NCBI GenBank assembly: GCA_023408315.1
Contig: JAEYKI010000001.1
Coordinates: forward strand, 1 to 64,000
DNA: 64,000 nucleotides
DNA from: Bacillota bacterium
GTDB lineage: Bacteria; Bacillota; Clostridia; Christensenellales; Christensenellaceae
Direction of reading: 5' to 3'
Shown: positions 43,644 through 51,260 of the stretch, piece by piece
How the letters are laid out: every line of letters starts with the position of its first letter
Position numbering within the stretch: the first letter of the stretch is position 1
Made by a program: the position numbers and the translations under genes
Notes under the pieces: model-generated
What the model saw: the letters and a program-made list of their open reading frames with translations, nothing else
Databases searched by the model: none
What the model was told of the DNA's origin: nothing

Positions 43644-44789
43644 CTAGCTGTTCAGTATGCACTGCGAAACGTACGCAACTTCTTCGCTGCCAAGATTTGT
43701 GCTGCAGGGCAGGTTCACAATGTTCTCCACATAATCCAGGGCTTTTTCTATCCGGTACGCCACGCATTCCCTGTATGGCTTCTGTTGGTGGATCAACCCC
43801 CATACCGGCCTGGTCTGTACGTGGTTTTTGGAAAGAAACTCAATCAAATAATCCCGTTTGATGTCCGAGCCCTTCAAATACAGTGAATAGAACCAATGGT
43901 TGGCGCGTATGTCCTCCCGGAAAGGCAGGATGGAAAGCCCCCTTTTGCCGTTCAGCAGCTCTTTGTATAGGCCATAGTTGCGCTTCTTGGCTTTAATAAA
44001 CCCTTCCAGCTGTTCCATCTGGGCCACGCCCATGGCCGCCTGCAAATTCGTCATCCTGTAATTAAAGCCAATCTCGTCGTGTATAAAATACACTTCGTTG
44101 TCCTTGGCCTGGGTGGACAGGTATTTCAGCTTTTCCAGCAGTTCCACGTTGTGCGATACAATCATGCCGCCGCCGCCTGTGGTGATGATTTTGTTTCCGT
44201 TAAAAGAAAAAACGCCCACGTCTCCCATTGTCCCGGCATGCTTGCCGTTCATGGCCCGGGTGCCCAGCGCCTCGGTAGCGTCCTCTATCAGCAACAGGTT
44301 ATACTTGCGCGCTATGGGAATAATCCTGCGCATATCTGCCATGTTGCCAAACACATGCACCACAATCATGGCGGCAACACGCCTGCCCGTGGTTTTATTT
44401 GTAAGAACGCCGTTCGCAAACGTGCATTCCTCCGCGCAGAACCGCTCCAGCTTTTCCGGGTCCATGCACAGGTCGTCCCCGCAATCCATAAACACAGGCT
44501 CCGCTCCCACATAGGCCACAGGATTTACGGCTGCTATAAACGTAAGGGCGGGTACAATCACCTCGTCCCCGCGCTCAATCCCCAGCGCGTGCAGCGCCAG
44601 GTGCAGCCCTGCCGTCCCGCTTTGGCAGGCTACCGCGCCGGGCGCGCCCACATACTCCGCAATCACCTTTTCAAACCGCGTAATCATCTGGCCGCCTGTA
44701 GAAACCCACTGCGTTTTGAGCGCTTCCGTTACGTATTTAATTTCGTTGCCCGCCAGGTTGGGCGTGGAGAGGGTTATAAAATCTTTCAT
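43644..44789 (-). CDS. legC: DegT/DnrJ/EryC1 sugar aminotransferase, LegC-like
   Basis: PLP-dependent aminotransferase (381 aa) acting on a 4-keto-6-deoxy sugar nucleotide. It has ACQSGTAGLHLALHALGI, VIVPALTFIAAVNPV, LLIEDATEALGTR and the PLP Lys in FSFNGNKIITTGGGGM (Lys200). It lies directly after legB and before the PtmE-like gene, the order expected for legionaminate synthesis. GAGG precedes the start. FdtB- or Per-like roles on other sugars cannot be excluded by sequence alone. Confidence 0.88.
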   Translation of the reverse strand: MKDFITLSTPNLAGNEIKYVTEALKTQWVSTGGQMITRFEKVIAEYVGAPGAVACQSGTAGLHLALHALGIERGDEVIVPALTFIAAVNPVAYVGAEPVFMDCGDDLCMDPEKLERFCAEECTFANGVLTNKTTGRRVAAMIVVHVFGNMADMRRIIPIARKYNLLLIEDATEALGTRAMNGKHAGTMGDVGVFSFNGNKIITTGGGGMIVSHNVELLEKLKYLSTQAKDNEVYFIHDEIGFNYRMTNLQAAMGVAQMEQLEGFIKAKKRNYGLYKELLNGKRGLSILPFREDIRANHWFYSLYLKGSDIKRDYLIEFLSKNHVQTRPVWGLIHQQKPYRECVAYRIEKALDYVENIVNLPCSTNLGSEEVAYVSQCILNS

Positions 44790-44799
44790 CTTTTAGCCT

Positions 44800-45783
44800 C
44801 TACAAGTTGTATATCTCCGTTTTATACCGGCTCATATTTTCTTTTAAAAACGCAATGGTCTCCGCAATGCCGCGTTCAAAAGACCATGCGGGCGCCCAGC
44901 CGGTGAGCGCCTTAATCTTCTCGTTGGAACCAAGCAGCCGTTCCACCTCGCTCTTTGCAGGGCGCAGCCGCTCTCCGTCGCATATAATCCTTGCGCCGGG
45001 GTTAATCTGGCTGATCAATTGATTGGCCATTTCCCCAATGGATATCTCTGTTCCTGTCGCAATGTTGATCTCCTGGCCAACGGCGTCGCCGCACTTTTCA
45101 ATCGCCAGGAATCCGGCGGCCGTATCTTTTACGTAATTAAAATCACGGGTGGGCGTAAGCGCGCCCAGCTTGATCTCCTGTTTGCCGGAGAGAAGCTGCG
45201 TGATAATGGTGGGAATCACCGCCCGCGCGGACTGCCTGGGGCCGTATGTGTTAAAGGGCCGCACAATGGTAACGGGCAAACCAAAACTCCTGTAAAAGCT
45301 CTCCGCTATCCTGTCCGCGCCAATCTTGGTGGCGGAATAGGGAGACTGCCCCTGGAAAGGGTGCTTCTCGTCTATCGGCACATACTGCGCCGTGCCGTAC
45401 ACCTCGGAGGTGGACGTAACCAGCACCCGCTGTGTGCCCAGGTCCCGCGCAGCGGACAAAACGTTCAGCGTGCCCTTAATGTTGGTATCCACATAGGAAT
45501 CCGGCGAATGGTAACTGAAGGGTATGGCAATAAGCGCCGCCAGATGGAACACGGTATCAATTCCCTCCATTGCGCAGCGCACGCCGTTGGGGTCGCGGAT
45601 ATCGCCCGCAAACACGTCTATGTTCTTTAAAACCTCTTTGGGAAAGGTGTCCAGCCAGCCCCAGTTGTTGAATGAATTGTAATACACAAAGGCGCGCACA
45701 TCATACCCTGCGGCGAGAGCGCTCTCTGCCAGATGGCTGCCAATAAATCCGTCCGCCCCTGTGATGAGTACTTTTTTAGGCAT
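44800..45783 (-). CDS. legB: NAD-dependent 4,6-dehydratase, LegB-like
   Basis: Extended SDR (327 aa) that starts MPKKVLITGADGFIGSHLAE. It has VFHLAALIAIPFSYHSPDSY, LVTSTSEVYGTAQYVPIDE, the Tyr-Lys pair in YSATKIGADRIAESF, and IVRPFNTYGPRQSARA, all close to the LegB/PglF-small type of nucleotide-sugar 4,6-dehydratase. It would make the 4-keto-6-deoxy intermediate for LegC. ATG 45783 has GGAGAGGA upstream; the frame extends back 42 bases into the DUF2304 gene. Confidence 0.9.
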   Translation of the reverse strand: MPKKVLITGADGFIGSHLAESALAAGYDVRAFVYYNSFNNWGWLDTFPKEVLKNIDVFAGDIRDPNGVRCAMEGIDTVFHLAALIAIPFSYHSPDSYVDTNIKGTLNVLSAARDLGTQRVLVTSTSEVYGTAQYVPIDEKHPFQGQSPYSATKIGADRIAESFYRSFGLPVTIVRPFNTYGPRQSARAVIPTIITQLLSGKQEIKLGALTPTRDFNYVKDTAAGFLAIEKCGDAVGQEINIATGTEISIGEMANQLISQINPGARIICDGERLRPAKSEVERLLGSNEKIKALTGWAPAWSFERGIAETIAFLKENMSRYKTEIYNL

Positions 45784-45793
45784 GTTCCTCTCC

Positions 45794-46147
45794 TTACTTC
45801 TCCGTATCCTTTTTGTCCCGCTCAAATGAAAAAATGGCCGCCTTCTGCGCCAGCTCGGAAAGCTTGTCCTGCATCTGGGACACGCGGATGGACATCAGGA
45901 ATATTTTAAGCAACAGTATAGCTATAATCAGCAAGAATAAAAAGTTATTGGGCGAGTGTATGCCCACCAGGTTTGCCAAAAAGAAAATAATAACCGGAAA
46001 GACGGCGATGACAATCATCAGAACGGCAAACACAATCCAGAATATGGAGTCCGATATATTCATTTTGGAATGCCGTATCTTGTGGATAACGTACAGAATT
46101 GCCAGCGCGGATACGACGATCAGGGTAATCTGCAATTGCAGCGGCAT
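45794..46147 (-). CDS. DUF2304 family small membrane protein
   Basis: A 117-residue protein with three hydrophobic segments (about 4-22, 35-58 and 66-84) and a charged, coiled-coil-like tail (SQMQDKLSELAQKAAIFSFERDKK). DUF2304 genes often sit next to a DPM1-like family 2 glycosyltransferase, as here. By analogy with GtrA/GtrB systems it may help move or organise a polyprenyl-phosphate sugar; that is inference. ATG 46147 is chosen over 46168 since GGAGGA lies just before it and the longer form overlaps the upstream gene. Confidence 0.85.
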   Translation of the reverse strand: MPLQLQITLIVVSALAILYVIHKIRHSKMNISDSIFWIVFAVLMIVIAVFPVIIFFLANLVGIHSPNNFLFLLIIAILLLKIFLMSIRVSQMQDKLSELAQKAAIFSFERDKKDTEK

Positions 46148-46160
46148 AAATTCCTCCATG

Positions 46161-46850
46161 TTATTCAACCTTCTTTCTGAATGGAAGTATCATTAATATG
46201 GAAATGCACATTCTGAGCATAAACACAGCGGATTTGGCAGGCGTAAAATAGCTTGCGCCGGCGGACCTGTCGTTCATTTCCACCGCAACCTCCGCCATCT
46301 TCGCCTTGTTGCGCACCAGGTACGCCCATGTGTCCGGCTCGGGGCCAAGATTCAAACTGTGGCTCAATACGCCAATCATCCGCCTGTTCACCATGCGCAT
46401 ACCGGAGGTCGGGTCAGTCATACGCGCGCCCGTCGCCAAATAAAAACAAAGGCCAATGATACTGCTTCCCACCACCCGCATGCTTGTATGCCTTTTGGCG
46501 TTCAAAAAGCGGGAGCCAATCACAATATCATAGCCCTGCTGCATTTTTTCAATCATCGGCTTTATATAAACCGCGTTGTGCTGCCCGTCCCCGTCAAAGG
46601 GCATCGCGATGTCGTAGCCCTTGTATCTGGCGTACCGGATCCCCGTCTGAAAGACGCCGTCCAGCCCCAGATTGACCGGCAGGGTGATGCACGGGATGCC
46701 GTTCTCCCTGCATACCTGTGCGGTGCCGTCGGTTGAACCGTCGTTAATCACGATATAATCGTATTCGGGGCAGTGGGTTTTAAGGTCTTCCACCACGCCC
46801 TTCAGCGTCGCCTCTTCGTTGTAAGCAGGGATAAAAATCAGTACCTTCAT
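46161..46850 (-). CDS. DPM1-like family 2 glycosyltransferase (polyprenyl-phosphate sugar synthase type)
   Basis: A 229-residue GT2 protein: MKVLIFIPAYNEEATLKGVV, IVINDGSTDGTAQV, LPVNLGLDGVFQTGI, AMPFDGDGQHNAVYIKPM (metal DxD region) and VIGSRFLNAKRHTSMRV, followed by DPTSGMRMVNRRMI. These are marks of DPM1/GtrB-like enzymes that load a sugar onto polyprenyl phosphate. A hydrophobic segment near the C terminus may dip into the membrane. ATG 46850 has GGGAG before it. It leads the minus-strand run to DUF2304, legB, legC and ptmE-like. Confidence 0.88.
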   Translation of the reverse strand: MKVLIFIPAYNEEATLKGVVEDLKTHCPEYDYIVINDGSTDGTAQVCRENGIPCITLPVNLGLDGVFQTGIRYARYKGYDIAMPFDGDGQHNAVYIKPMIEKMQQGYDIVIGSRFLNAKRHTSMRVVGSSIIGLCFYLATGARMTDPTSGMRMVNRRMIGVLSHSLNLGPEPDTWAYLVRNKAKMAEVAVEMNDRSAGASYFTPAKSAVFMLRMCISILMILPFRKKVE

Positions 46851-46878
46851 AGGACTCCCAATCTTCAATACTAGGTTT

Positions 46879-46907
46879 ATTATAGCGAGTGCACGCACAT
46901 TTTGCAA
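46879..46907 (-). promoter_or_regulatory. Promoter of the GT2-DUF2304-legB-legC operon
   Basis: On the minus strand TTGCAA (46902-46907) and TATAAT (46879-46884) are 17 bases apart; the expected start is about 25 bases before the GT2 ATG. Confidence 0.8.
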
Positions 46908-46923
46908 GTTTGGATCATTTATT

Positions 46924-46952
46924 TTGACACCCGCCGCATTACCAGTTATAAT
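46924..46952 (+). promoter_or_regulatory. Full-consensus sigma-A promoter of the DUF2142 gene
   Basis: TTGACA (46924-46929), 17 bases, TATAAT (46947-46952): an exact match to the consensus. It is divergent from the GT2 promoter only 17 bases away. A repeated ATCTGCAA (46955 and 46978 region) lies in the leader. Confidence 0.88.
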
Positions 46953-47005
46953 AAATCTGCAACAAACCTATAATACATCTGCAATATTTTAAGCAGGAGA
47001 AACCT

Positions 47006-48970
47006 ATGGGAAAAATTGTATCTGCGCTTCAAAAAACAGGCAGTTTGGTTGCCTCCAATCATCTGCGCCAAAAGATATTTTTAATCTGTATACTTGCCCT
47101 GTTTTTCTTTATGTATGTAATGATTTTTGCACCGCCCACAAAGGAGACCATCGCCGCGTTTGACGATGGGAGCCCGCGGGCCGAGCAAAAAATTGCTGAA
47201 AATGCCCCCCTGGAAATGCCCCTGAAACTGACGGAGGGTTACCCAATCGCACTCACCCTTTATTTTGCGGAGCAGGAGCATTCCTCCAAAGACCGGTATA
47301 CCATTGATATACTGGACGTTTCCGGCAATACTGTGTTCACAAACCGCTTTTCCATAGACAGCCTGGCCGAATCCGGTAATAAGCTTTCCTTCAGCCTGGT
47401 AAGCCTGCCCAAAACAGGCGGCGAATACACCCTTAAGATCACAGGCGAAGGCATTCCGGACGAGGCTGCTGTGAGCATTTATACAAGGCAATACGCAGGC
47501 CTGACCGTACCCGAGGCGAACGTTACCTATTCGCACGGCATTAGCCCCTATGTGCTGTCTCTTTCCTTTATCACCGTTCTGGCCGGGTGCATTCTGATAT
47601 TGTTCTATTCCAAAAACCTGCGCGCGAATATCCTTGTTTCCATCCTGGTGTTTGGCGTGCTGTTTGCGCTTTTCACCCCGATTATGGACGTGCCCGACGA
47701 ATCCGTTCACGCCTCCAAGGCGTTTTTGGTGGCGGGCGGCACCCTGTTCAATCCGCCGGAAGGCGGCATGGTGGCCGCGGCCAAGGAACAGGTCACAAAC
47801 CTTTCCCACCTGCACGAGACCATTGTGAATACCACGCTGCACGGGCAGCCGATTGATTCAAGCCTGATACAAACCGTATACGGCACCAACCAGTTCTTTC
47901 TGGGTTATCTTCCCGCCGCACTTATCATTAATCTTTTCCAGCTCCTGCACACAAACGTGCTCGCGTTGCTCTATGGCGGCAGGATCATCAACCTGCTGGT
48001 GTACACGCTCTGCGCTTTCTTCGCAATCAAAATTGCCCCGCGCTACAAGCTGTTCTTTGGCGTTATTGCAATCGCGCCCATGGCGCTGTATATTGCCGCT
48101 TCCTATAACGGCGACTACCTTACATATGGACTCAGCCTGCTGCTTGCGGCAATGTTCACCCGCTTTTATTTTCAAAAGAACTTTGTGATTACCTATAAGC
48201 AGATCATATGGTTCTCCATCATCTGCGCAGTCATATGCATGGTAAAATACTATTTTCTGCCCCTGTCCCTTCTGCTACTGGTAATTCCTGCGGCCAGATT
48301 CGCGTCCAAAAAAACCAAATGGCTGGGCGCGCTGCTCTGCATTGCTATTACCTCGGTTGCGGCTTTCGGAATTTTCGGGCTCCAGCAATACGAAATCGCC
48401 CAGGCCGGCGGTTCCTCAGCCGTGGGCAGCGGCGTCAACGAAATGGGTGCAAATGTGGGCCAGCAGATCAGTTTTATGCTGCACCACCTCACTTCCGCGG
48501 GCGCCATTATGATCCGCGCATTTGTGGATAACGCTTCCGGATACTTAAACCAGCTCTTTACGTTTGGCTGGCTTTCCGTGAGTGTTCCCAACGTTTTTGT
48601 GTTCCTGTATGTGGGATTCCTGGCGCTCGCCGGACTTGTGTATTCCAAATACGAAAACAATACGGAAGGCATAGTGGAAACCAAGCATACAACGGTAAAC
48701 AAACTGGGGGTCCTCATCATACTCCTGCTGGCATACAGCGCAACAAACATCCTGCTCTACCTTATTTGGAACGCGGTGGGTTCAAATTCCATCGTGGGCG
48801 TGCAGGGCCGCTATTTTATTCCGCTGCTTTTGTTCCTGCCCTTCCTGTCCGGCAACATGCGGCCCCAGATGGACGAAGCCGCGTATACAAAAAAGCAGAA
48901 CTACATCCTGTTTACGGCGCAGGCATTCATCATCCTGTCCATCATTCAGACTCTGTTCAGCAATTATTAA
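47006..48970 (+). CDS. DUF2142 family membrane protein, probable GT-C glycosyltransferase
   Basis: A 654-residue protein with an N-terminal helix (about 25-45), an outside domain (about 50-170), and then about 11 helices. The loop FTPIMDVPDESVHASKAFLV (about 222-241) matches the DUF2142 hallmark, an acidic P-x-DE-x-x-H segment likely to form the active site. Proteins of this family are often found with DPM1-like transferases and small DUF2304 proteins, as here. It probably transfers a polyprenyl-phosphate-linked sugar to the surface glycan. GGAGAAA precedes the ATG. Confidence 0.82.
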   Translation: MGKIVSALQKTGSLVASNHLRQKIFLICILALFFFMYVMIFAPPTKETIAAFDDGSPRAEQKIAENAPLEMPLKLTEGYPIALTLYFAEQEHSSKDRYTIDILDVSGNTVFTNRFSIDSLAESGNKLSFSLVSLPKTGGEYTLKITGEGIPDEAAVSIYTRQYAGLTVPEANVTYSHGISPYVLSLSFITVLAGCILILFYSKNLRANILVSILVFGVLFALFTPIMDVPDESVHASKAFLVAGGTLFNPPEGGMVAAAKEQVTNLSHLHETIVNTTLHGQPIDSSLIQTVYGTNQFFLGYLPAALIINLFQLLHTNVLALLYGGRIINLLVYTLCAFFAIKIAPRYKLFFGVIAIAPMALYIAASYNGDYLTYGLSLLLAAMFTRFYFQKNFVITYKQIIWFSIICAVICMVKYYFLPLSLLLLVIPAARFASKKTKWLGALLCIAITSVAAFGIFGLQQYEIAQAGGSSAVGSGVNEMGANVGQQISFMLHHLTSAGAIMIRAFVDNASGYLNQLFTFGWLSVSVPNVFVFLYVGFLALAGLVYSKYENNTEGIVETKHTTVNKLGVLIILLLAYSATNILLYLIWNAVGSNSIVGVQGRYFIPLLLFLPFLSGNMRPQMDEAAYTKKQNYILFTAQAFIILSIIQTLFSNY

Positions 48971-48984
48971 TCAAGCTGTAAACA

Positions 48985-49016
48985 AAAAGGATCGCAACGG
49001 GGCGATCCTTTTTTAT
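48985..49016 (+). terminator. Terminator of the DUF2142 gene
   Basis: AAAAGGATCGC (48985-48995) pairs with GCGATCCTTTT (49002-49012), followed by a T-run. The next 60 bases resemble the tails of repeat copies A and C (TTTGCTTCTTTC, then an A-run and TGGAGCG). Confidence 0.9.
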
Positions 49017-49086
49017 GTGGTACTTGATATTAAAATCTTTGCTTCTTTCTTTCAAAAAAAATGGAGCGCGAGTGAAACCCCGTAAT

Positions 49087-49584
49087 TTATTTACCGCAGC
49101 ATTTTTTATACTTCAGCCCGCTCCCGCAGGGGCACGGATCGTTCCGTCCCACGGTTTTGCCACTGACCGCCTGTTTGGAGGCCTTCCAGTCCTTGTAGAT
49201 ATCCGCGCGTTTTTCCCTGGAAAGCACGCCCTCCCATTCGGGAAGTTCGTACAGCCATTTTGCCTTGGCTTCGTGCATGTTGAAAAACAGCTTTTCAAAG
49301 TCTATCTCCAGCTTGATCTTGGATGTGGATTTCAGCTTATCCACACCGCTCTCTTTTTTCAGGCTGGAGTCAACGCCCCCCATAAATCCGGTGAAATACA
49401 CGTCGTTCATGCCGAACTTTTCGCCCAACTCAGAAAGCGTTCCTTCGTACACGGTATCCTTGTCTGCCAGAAGCACCTTGTATATCTCTTTTTCCCTGTC
49501 AAAATAATCCTTCCAGAACGCGTCGTATTCCTCTTTGTTCTGGGGCGATTCGGCAAGTTCCTTCCATTCATCAAATAAAGACAT
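49087..49584 (-). CDS. SEC-C motif protein of unknown function
   Basis: A 165-residue acidic protein. The last 20 residues form a SEC-C zinc-binding motif, NDPCPCGSGLKYKKCC, like the tail of SecA. The rest (WKELAESPQNKEEYDAFWKDYF onward) is mostly predicted helix and matches no family I know. It lies 12 bases after icd on the same strand and may be co-transcribed. The tail may bind a metal or interact with the ribosome or chaperones; a specific role is not known. Confidence 0.85.
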   Translation of the reverse strand: MSLFDEWKELAESPQNKEEYDAFWKDYFDREKEIYKVLLADKDTVYEGTLSELGEKFGMNDVYFTGFMGGVDSSLKKESGVDKLKSTSKIKLEIDFEKLFFNMHEAKAKWLYELPEWEGVLSREKRADIYKDWKASKQAVSGKTVGRNDPCPCGSGLKYKKCCGK

Positions 49585-49596
49585 AGGCTACTCCCC

Positions 49597-50796
49597 TTAC
49601 AGTTTAATGCGGTCCGCAACTTCACGAATGAAGCCTTCGGTATCCACTATCTTTTTATTCACAGCCTCGCTTAAACTTGCAAGGTCTTTTGTCATAACGC
49701 CTTCTTCTATGGTATCTATAGAAGCTTTTTCCAGCGCGTCCGCAAACCGAACCAGGTCCGCGTTGCCGTCCAGTTCGCCGCGTTTTTTGAGCGCGCCCGT
49801 CCATGCGAATATGGTTGCCATGGAATTGGTGGAGGTCCGCTCCCCCTTCAGGTGCTTGTAATAGTGCCGCGTCACCGTGCCATGCGCCGCCTCAAACTCG
49901 TAGTTCCCCTCCGGAGATACCAGCACAGAGGTCATCATGGCCAGGCTGCCGAATGCAGTCGCCACCATGTCGCTCATCACGTCGCCATCGTAGTTCTTGC
50001 ATGCCCAGATGTACCCGCCCTCCGAGCGGATCACGCGCGCCACCGCATCGTCTATCAGGGTATAAAAATATTCTATGCCGGCAGCCTTGAATTTGTCATC
50101 ATACTCCGCGTCGTATATTTCCTGGAAGATATCCTTGAATGTATGGTCGTACTGCTTGCTGATCGTATCCTTGGTCGCAAACCACAGGTCCTGTTTGGAA
50201 TCAAGGGCATAGTTAAAGCAGCTTTTTGCAAAGCTGGAGATTGATTTATGCGTGTTGTACATGGCCAGCGCAATGCCCGGGCCTTCGTAATCAAACACAG
50301 GCAGGCGCGTTTCCTTGCCGTCCGTGGTAATCACAAGCTCCGCCCTGGAATTAGCGGGCACCTTGTATTCCGTATCCCTGTACACGTCTCCATACGCGTG
50401 GCGCGCAATGGTGATAGGCTTCTTCCAGGTTTTTACGCTGGGGCTGATGCCGTTTACCAGAATAGGCGCGCGGAACACCGTTCCGTCCAGAATGGCCCGG
50501 ATGGTGCCGTTGGGGCTCTTGTACATGTCTTTTAAATTATATTCAGTCACACGCTGCGCGTTGGGCGTAATGGTTGCGCATTTAACACCCACACCGTATT
50601 TTTTAATGGCCTTGGCAGCGTCGTAGGTAACCTGGTCGTTCGTCTGGTCGCGGTAGGGAAGCCCCAGATCGTAATATTCGCAGTTCAGGTCAATAAACGG
50701 CTCCAGCAGATGTTTTTTAATCAGCTCCCAGATGATGCGCGTCATCTCGTCCCCGTCCATCTCCACCAGCGGCGTTGACATTTTGATTTTTGCCAT
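49597..50796 (-). CDS. icd: NADP-dependent isocitrate dehydrogenase (eukaryotic-type)
   Basis: Oxidative decarboxylation of isocitrate to 2-oxoglutarate. The 399-residue length and motifs VEMDGDEMTRIIWELIK, ATITPNAQRVTEY, KSPNGTIRAILDGTVFRAPI and YDGDVMSDMVATAFGSLAMM match the homodimeric type II enzyme found in eukaryotes and some bacteria rather than the E. coli type. This enzyme probably serves glutamate synthesis, since no other TCA gene is near. AAAGGAG precedes the ATG. Confidence 0.95.
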   Translation of the reverse strand: MAKIKMSTPLVEMDGDEMTRIIWELIKKHLLEPFIDLNCEYYDLGLPYRDQTNDQVTYDAAKAIKKYGVGVKCATITPNAQRVTEYNLKDMYKSPNGTIRAILDGTVFRAPILVNGISPSVKTWKKPITIARHAYGDVYRDTEYKVPANSRAELVITTDGKETRLPVFDYEGPGIALAMYNTHKSISSFAKSCFNYALDSKQDLWFATKDTISKQYDHTFKDIFQEIYDAEYDDKFKAAGIEYFYTLIDDAVARVIRSEGGYIWACKNYDGDVMSDMVATAFGSLAMMTSVLVSPEGNYEFEAAHGTVTRHYYKHLKGERTSTNSMATIFAWTGALKKRGELDGNADLVRFADALEKASIDTIEEGVMTKDLASLSEAVNKKIVDTEGFIREVADRIKL

Positions 50797-50840
50797 GCTT
50801 TTCTCCTTTGCTTATGAACTTTAAAAACTTACACCCAAAT

Positions 50841-50869
50841 ATTTTACATGAAAAACGGGTGGAGTGCAA
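50841..50869 (-). promoter_or_regulatory. Promoter of icd
   Basis: On the minus strand TTGCAC (50864-50869) and TAAAAT (50841-50846) are 17 bases apart, about 45 bases before the icd start codon. Confidence 0.65.
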
Positions 50870-50911
50870 GTTTTATTGTGAATTCCTGCACACGGCTTCC
50901 ACAATACATGA

Positions 50912-50941
50912 TTTACAAATAATTACATATTATGGTATAAT
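50912..50941 (+). promoter_or_regulatory. Promoter of the AT-rich small-ORF region
   Basis: TTTACA (50912-50917) and TATAAT (50936-50941) are 18 bases apart. They are followed at once by the strong ribosome site GGAGGTG (50951-50957). Confidence 0.65.
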
Positions 50942-50963
50942 TTTATATATGGAGGTGATTAAA

Positions 50964-51208
50964 ATGGATGTTTGCCAATTTACTATTGCTATATAATTAT
51001 AGAATATTATTTATTGTATTTATTAAAATCTGTAATTGCGGCGGTTATATTTCTTATCCTTTACATTCTATACAGGTTCAATATTTTTACAAATCTGGGC
51101 ACCCTGATTATTGTTATCGTGTATATTATCATTATTGGATATAGAATTGTAGAATGTTTCAAAACTCAAAAAGAGAGTAGAGCTTCTCAATCCTCAGAGT
51201 GCAATTAA
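50964..51208 (+). other. Possible small membrane protein gene, frameshifted or with a leader peptide
   Basis: ATG 50964 stands six bases after a near-perfect GGAGGTG but its frame closes after ten codons (MDVCQFTIAI). The -1 frame is open from about 50972 (TTG) to 51208 and would encode about 78 residues with two hydrophobic segments (LLKSVIAAVIFLILYIL and LGTLIIVIVYIIIIGY) and a polar tail (CFKTQKESRASQSSECN). Either the gene is shifted by one base, or a programmed shift or leader peptide is used, or the long frame is a chance product of AT-rich DNA. Composition is far richer in A/T than the neighbours. Promoter and terminator on both sides favour a real transcript. Confidence 0.4.
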
Positions 51209-51219
51209 AAATGCACACA

Positions 51220-51247
51220 AAAAAAGCCGAACCCGCGGCTTTTTTTG
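51220..51247. terminator. Bidirectional terminator between the small ORF and ddl
   Basis: AAAAAGCCG and CGGCTTTTT pair around a 6-base loop. T-runs follow on both strands, so it can end the small transcript on the plus strand and ddl on the minus strand. Confidence 0.85.
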
Positions 51248-51260
51248 TATCATTCTCTTC

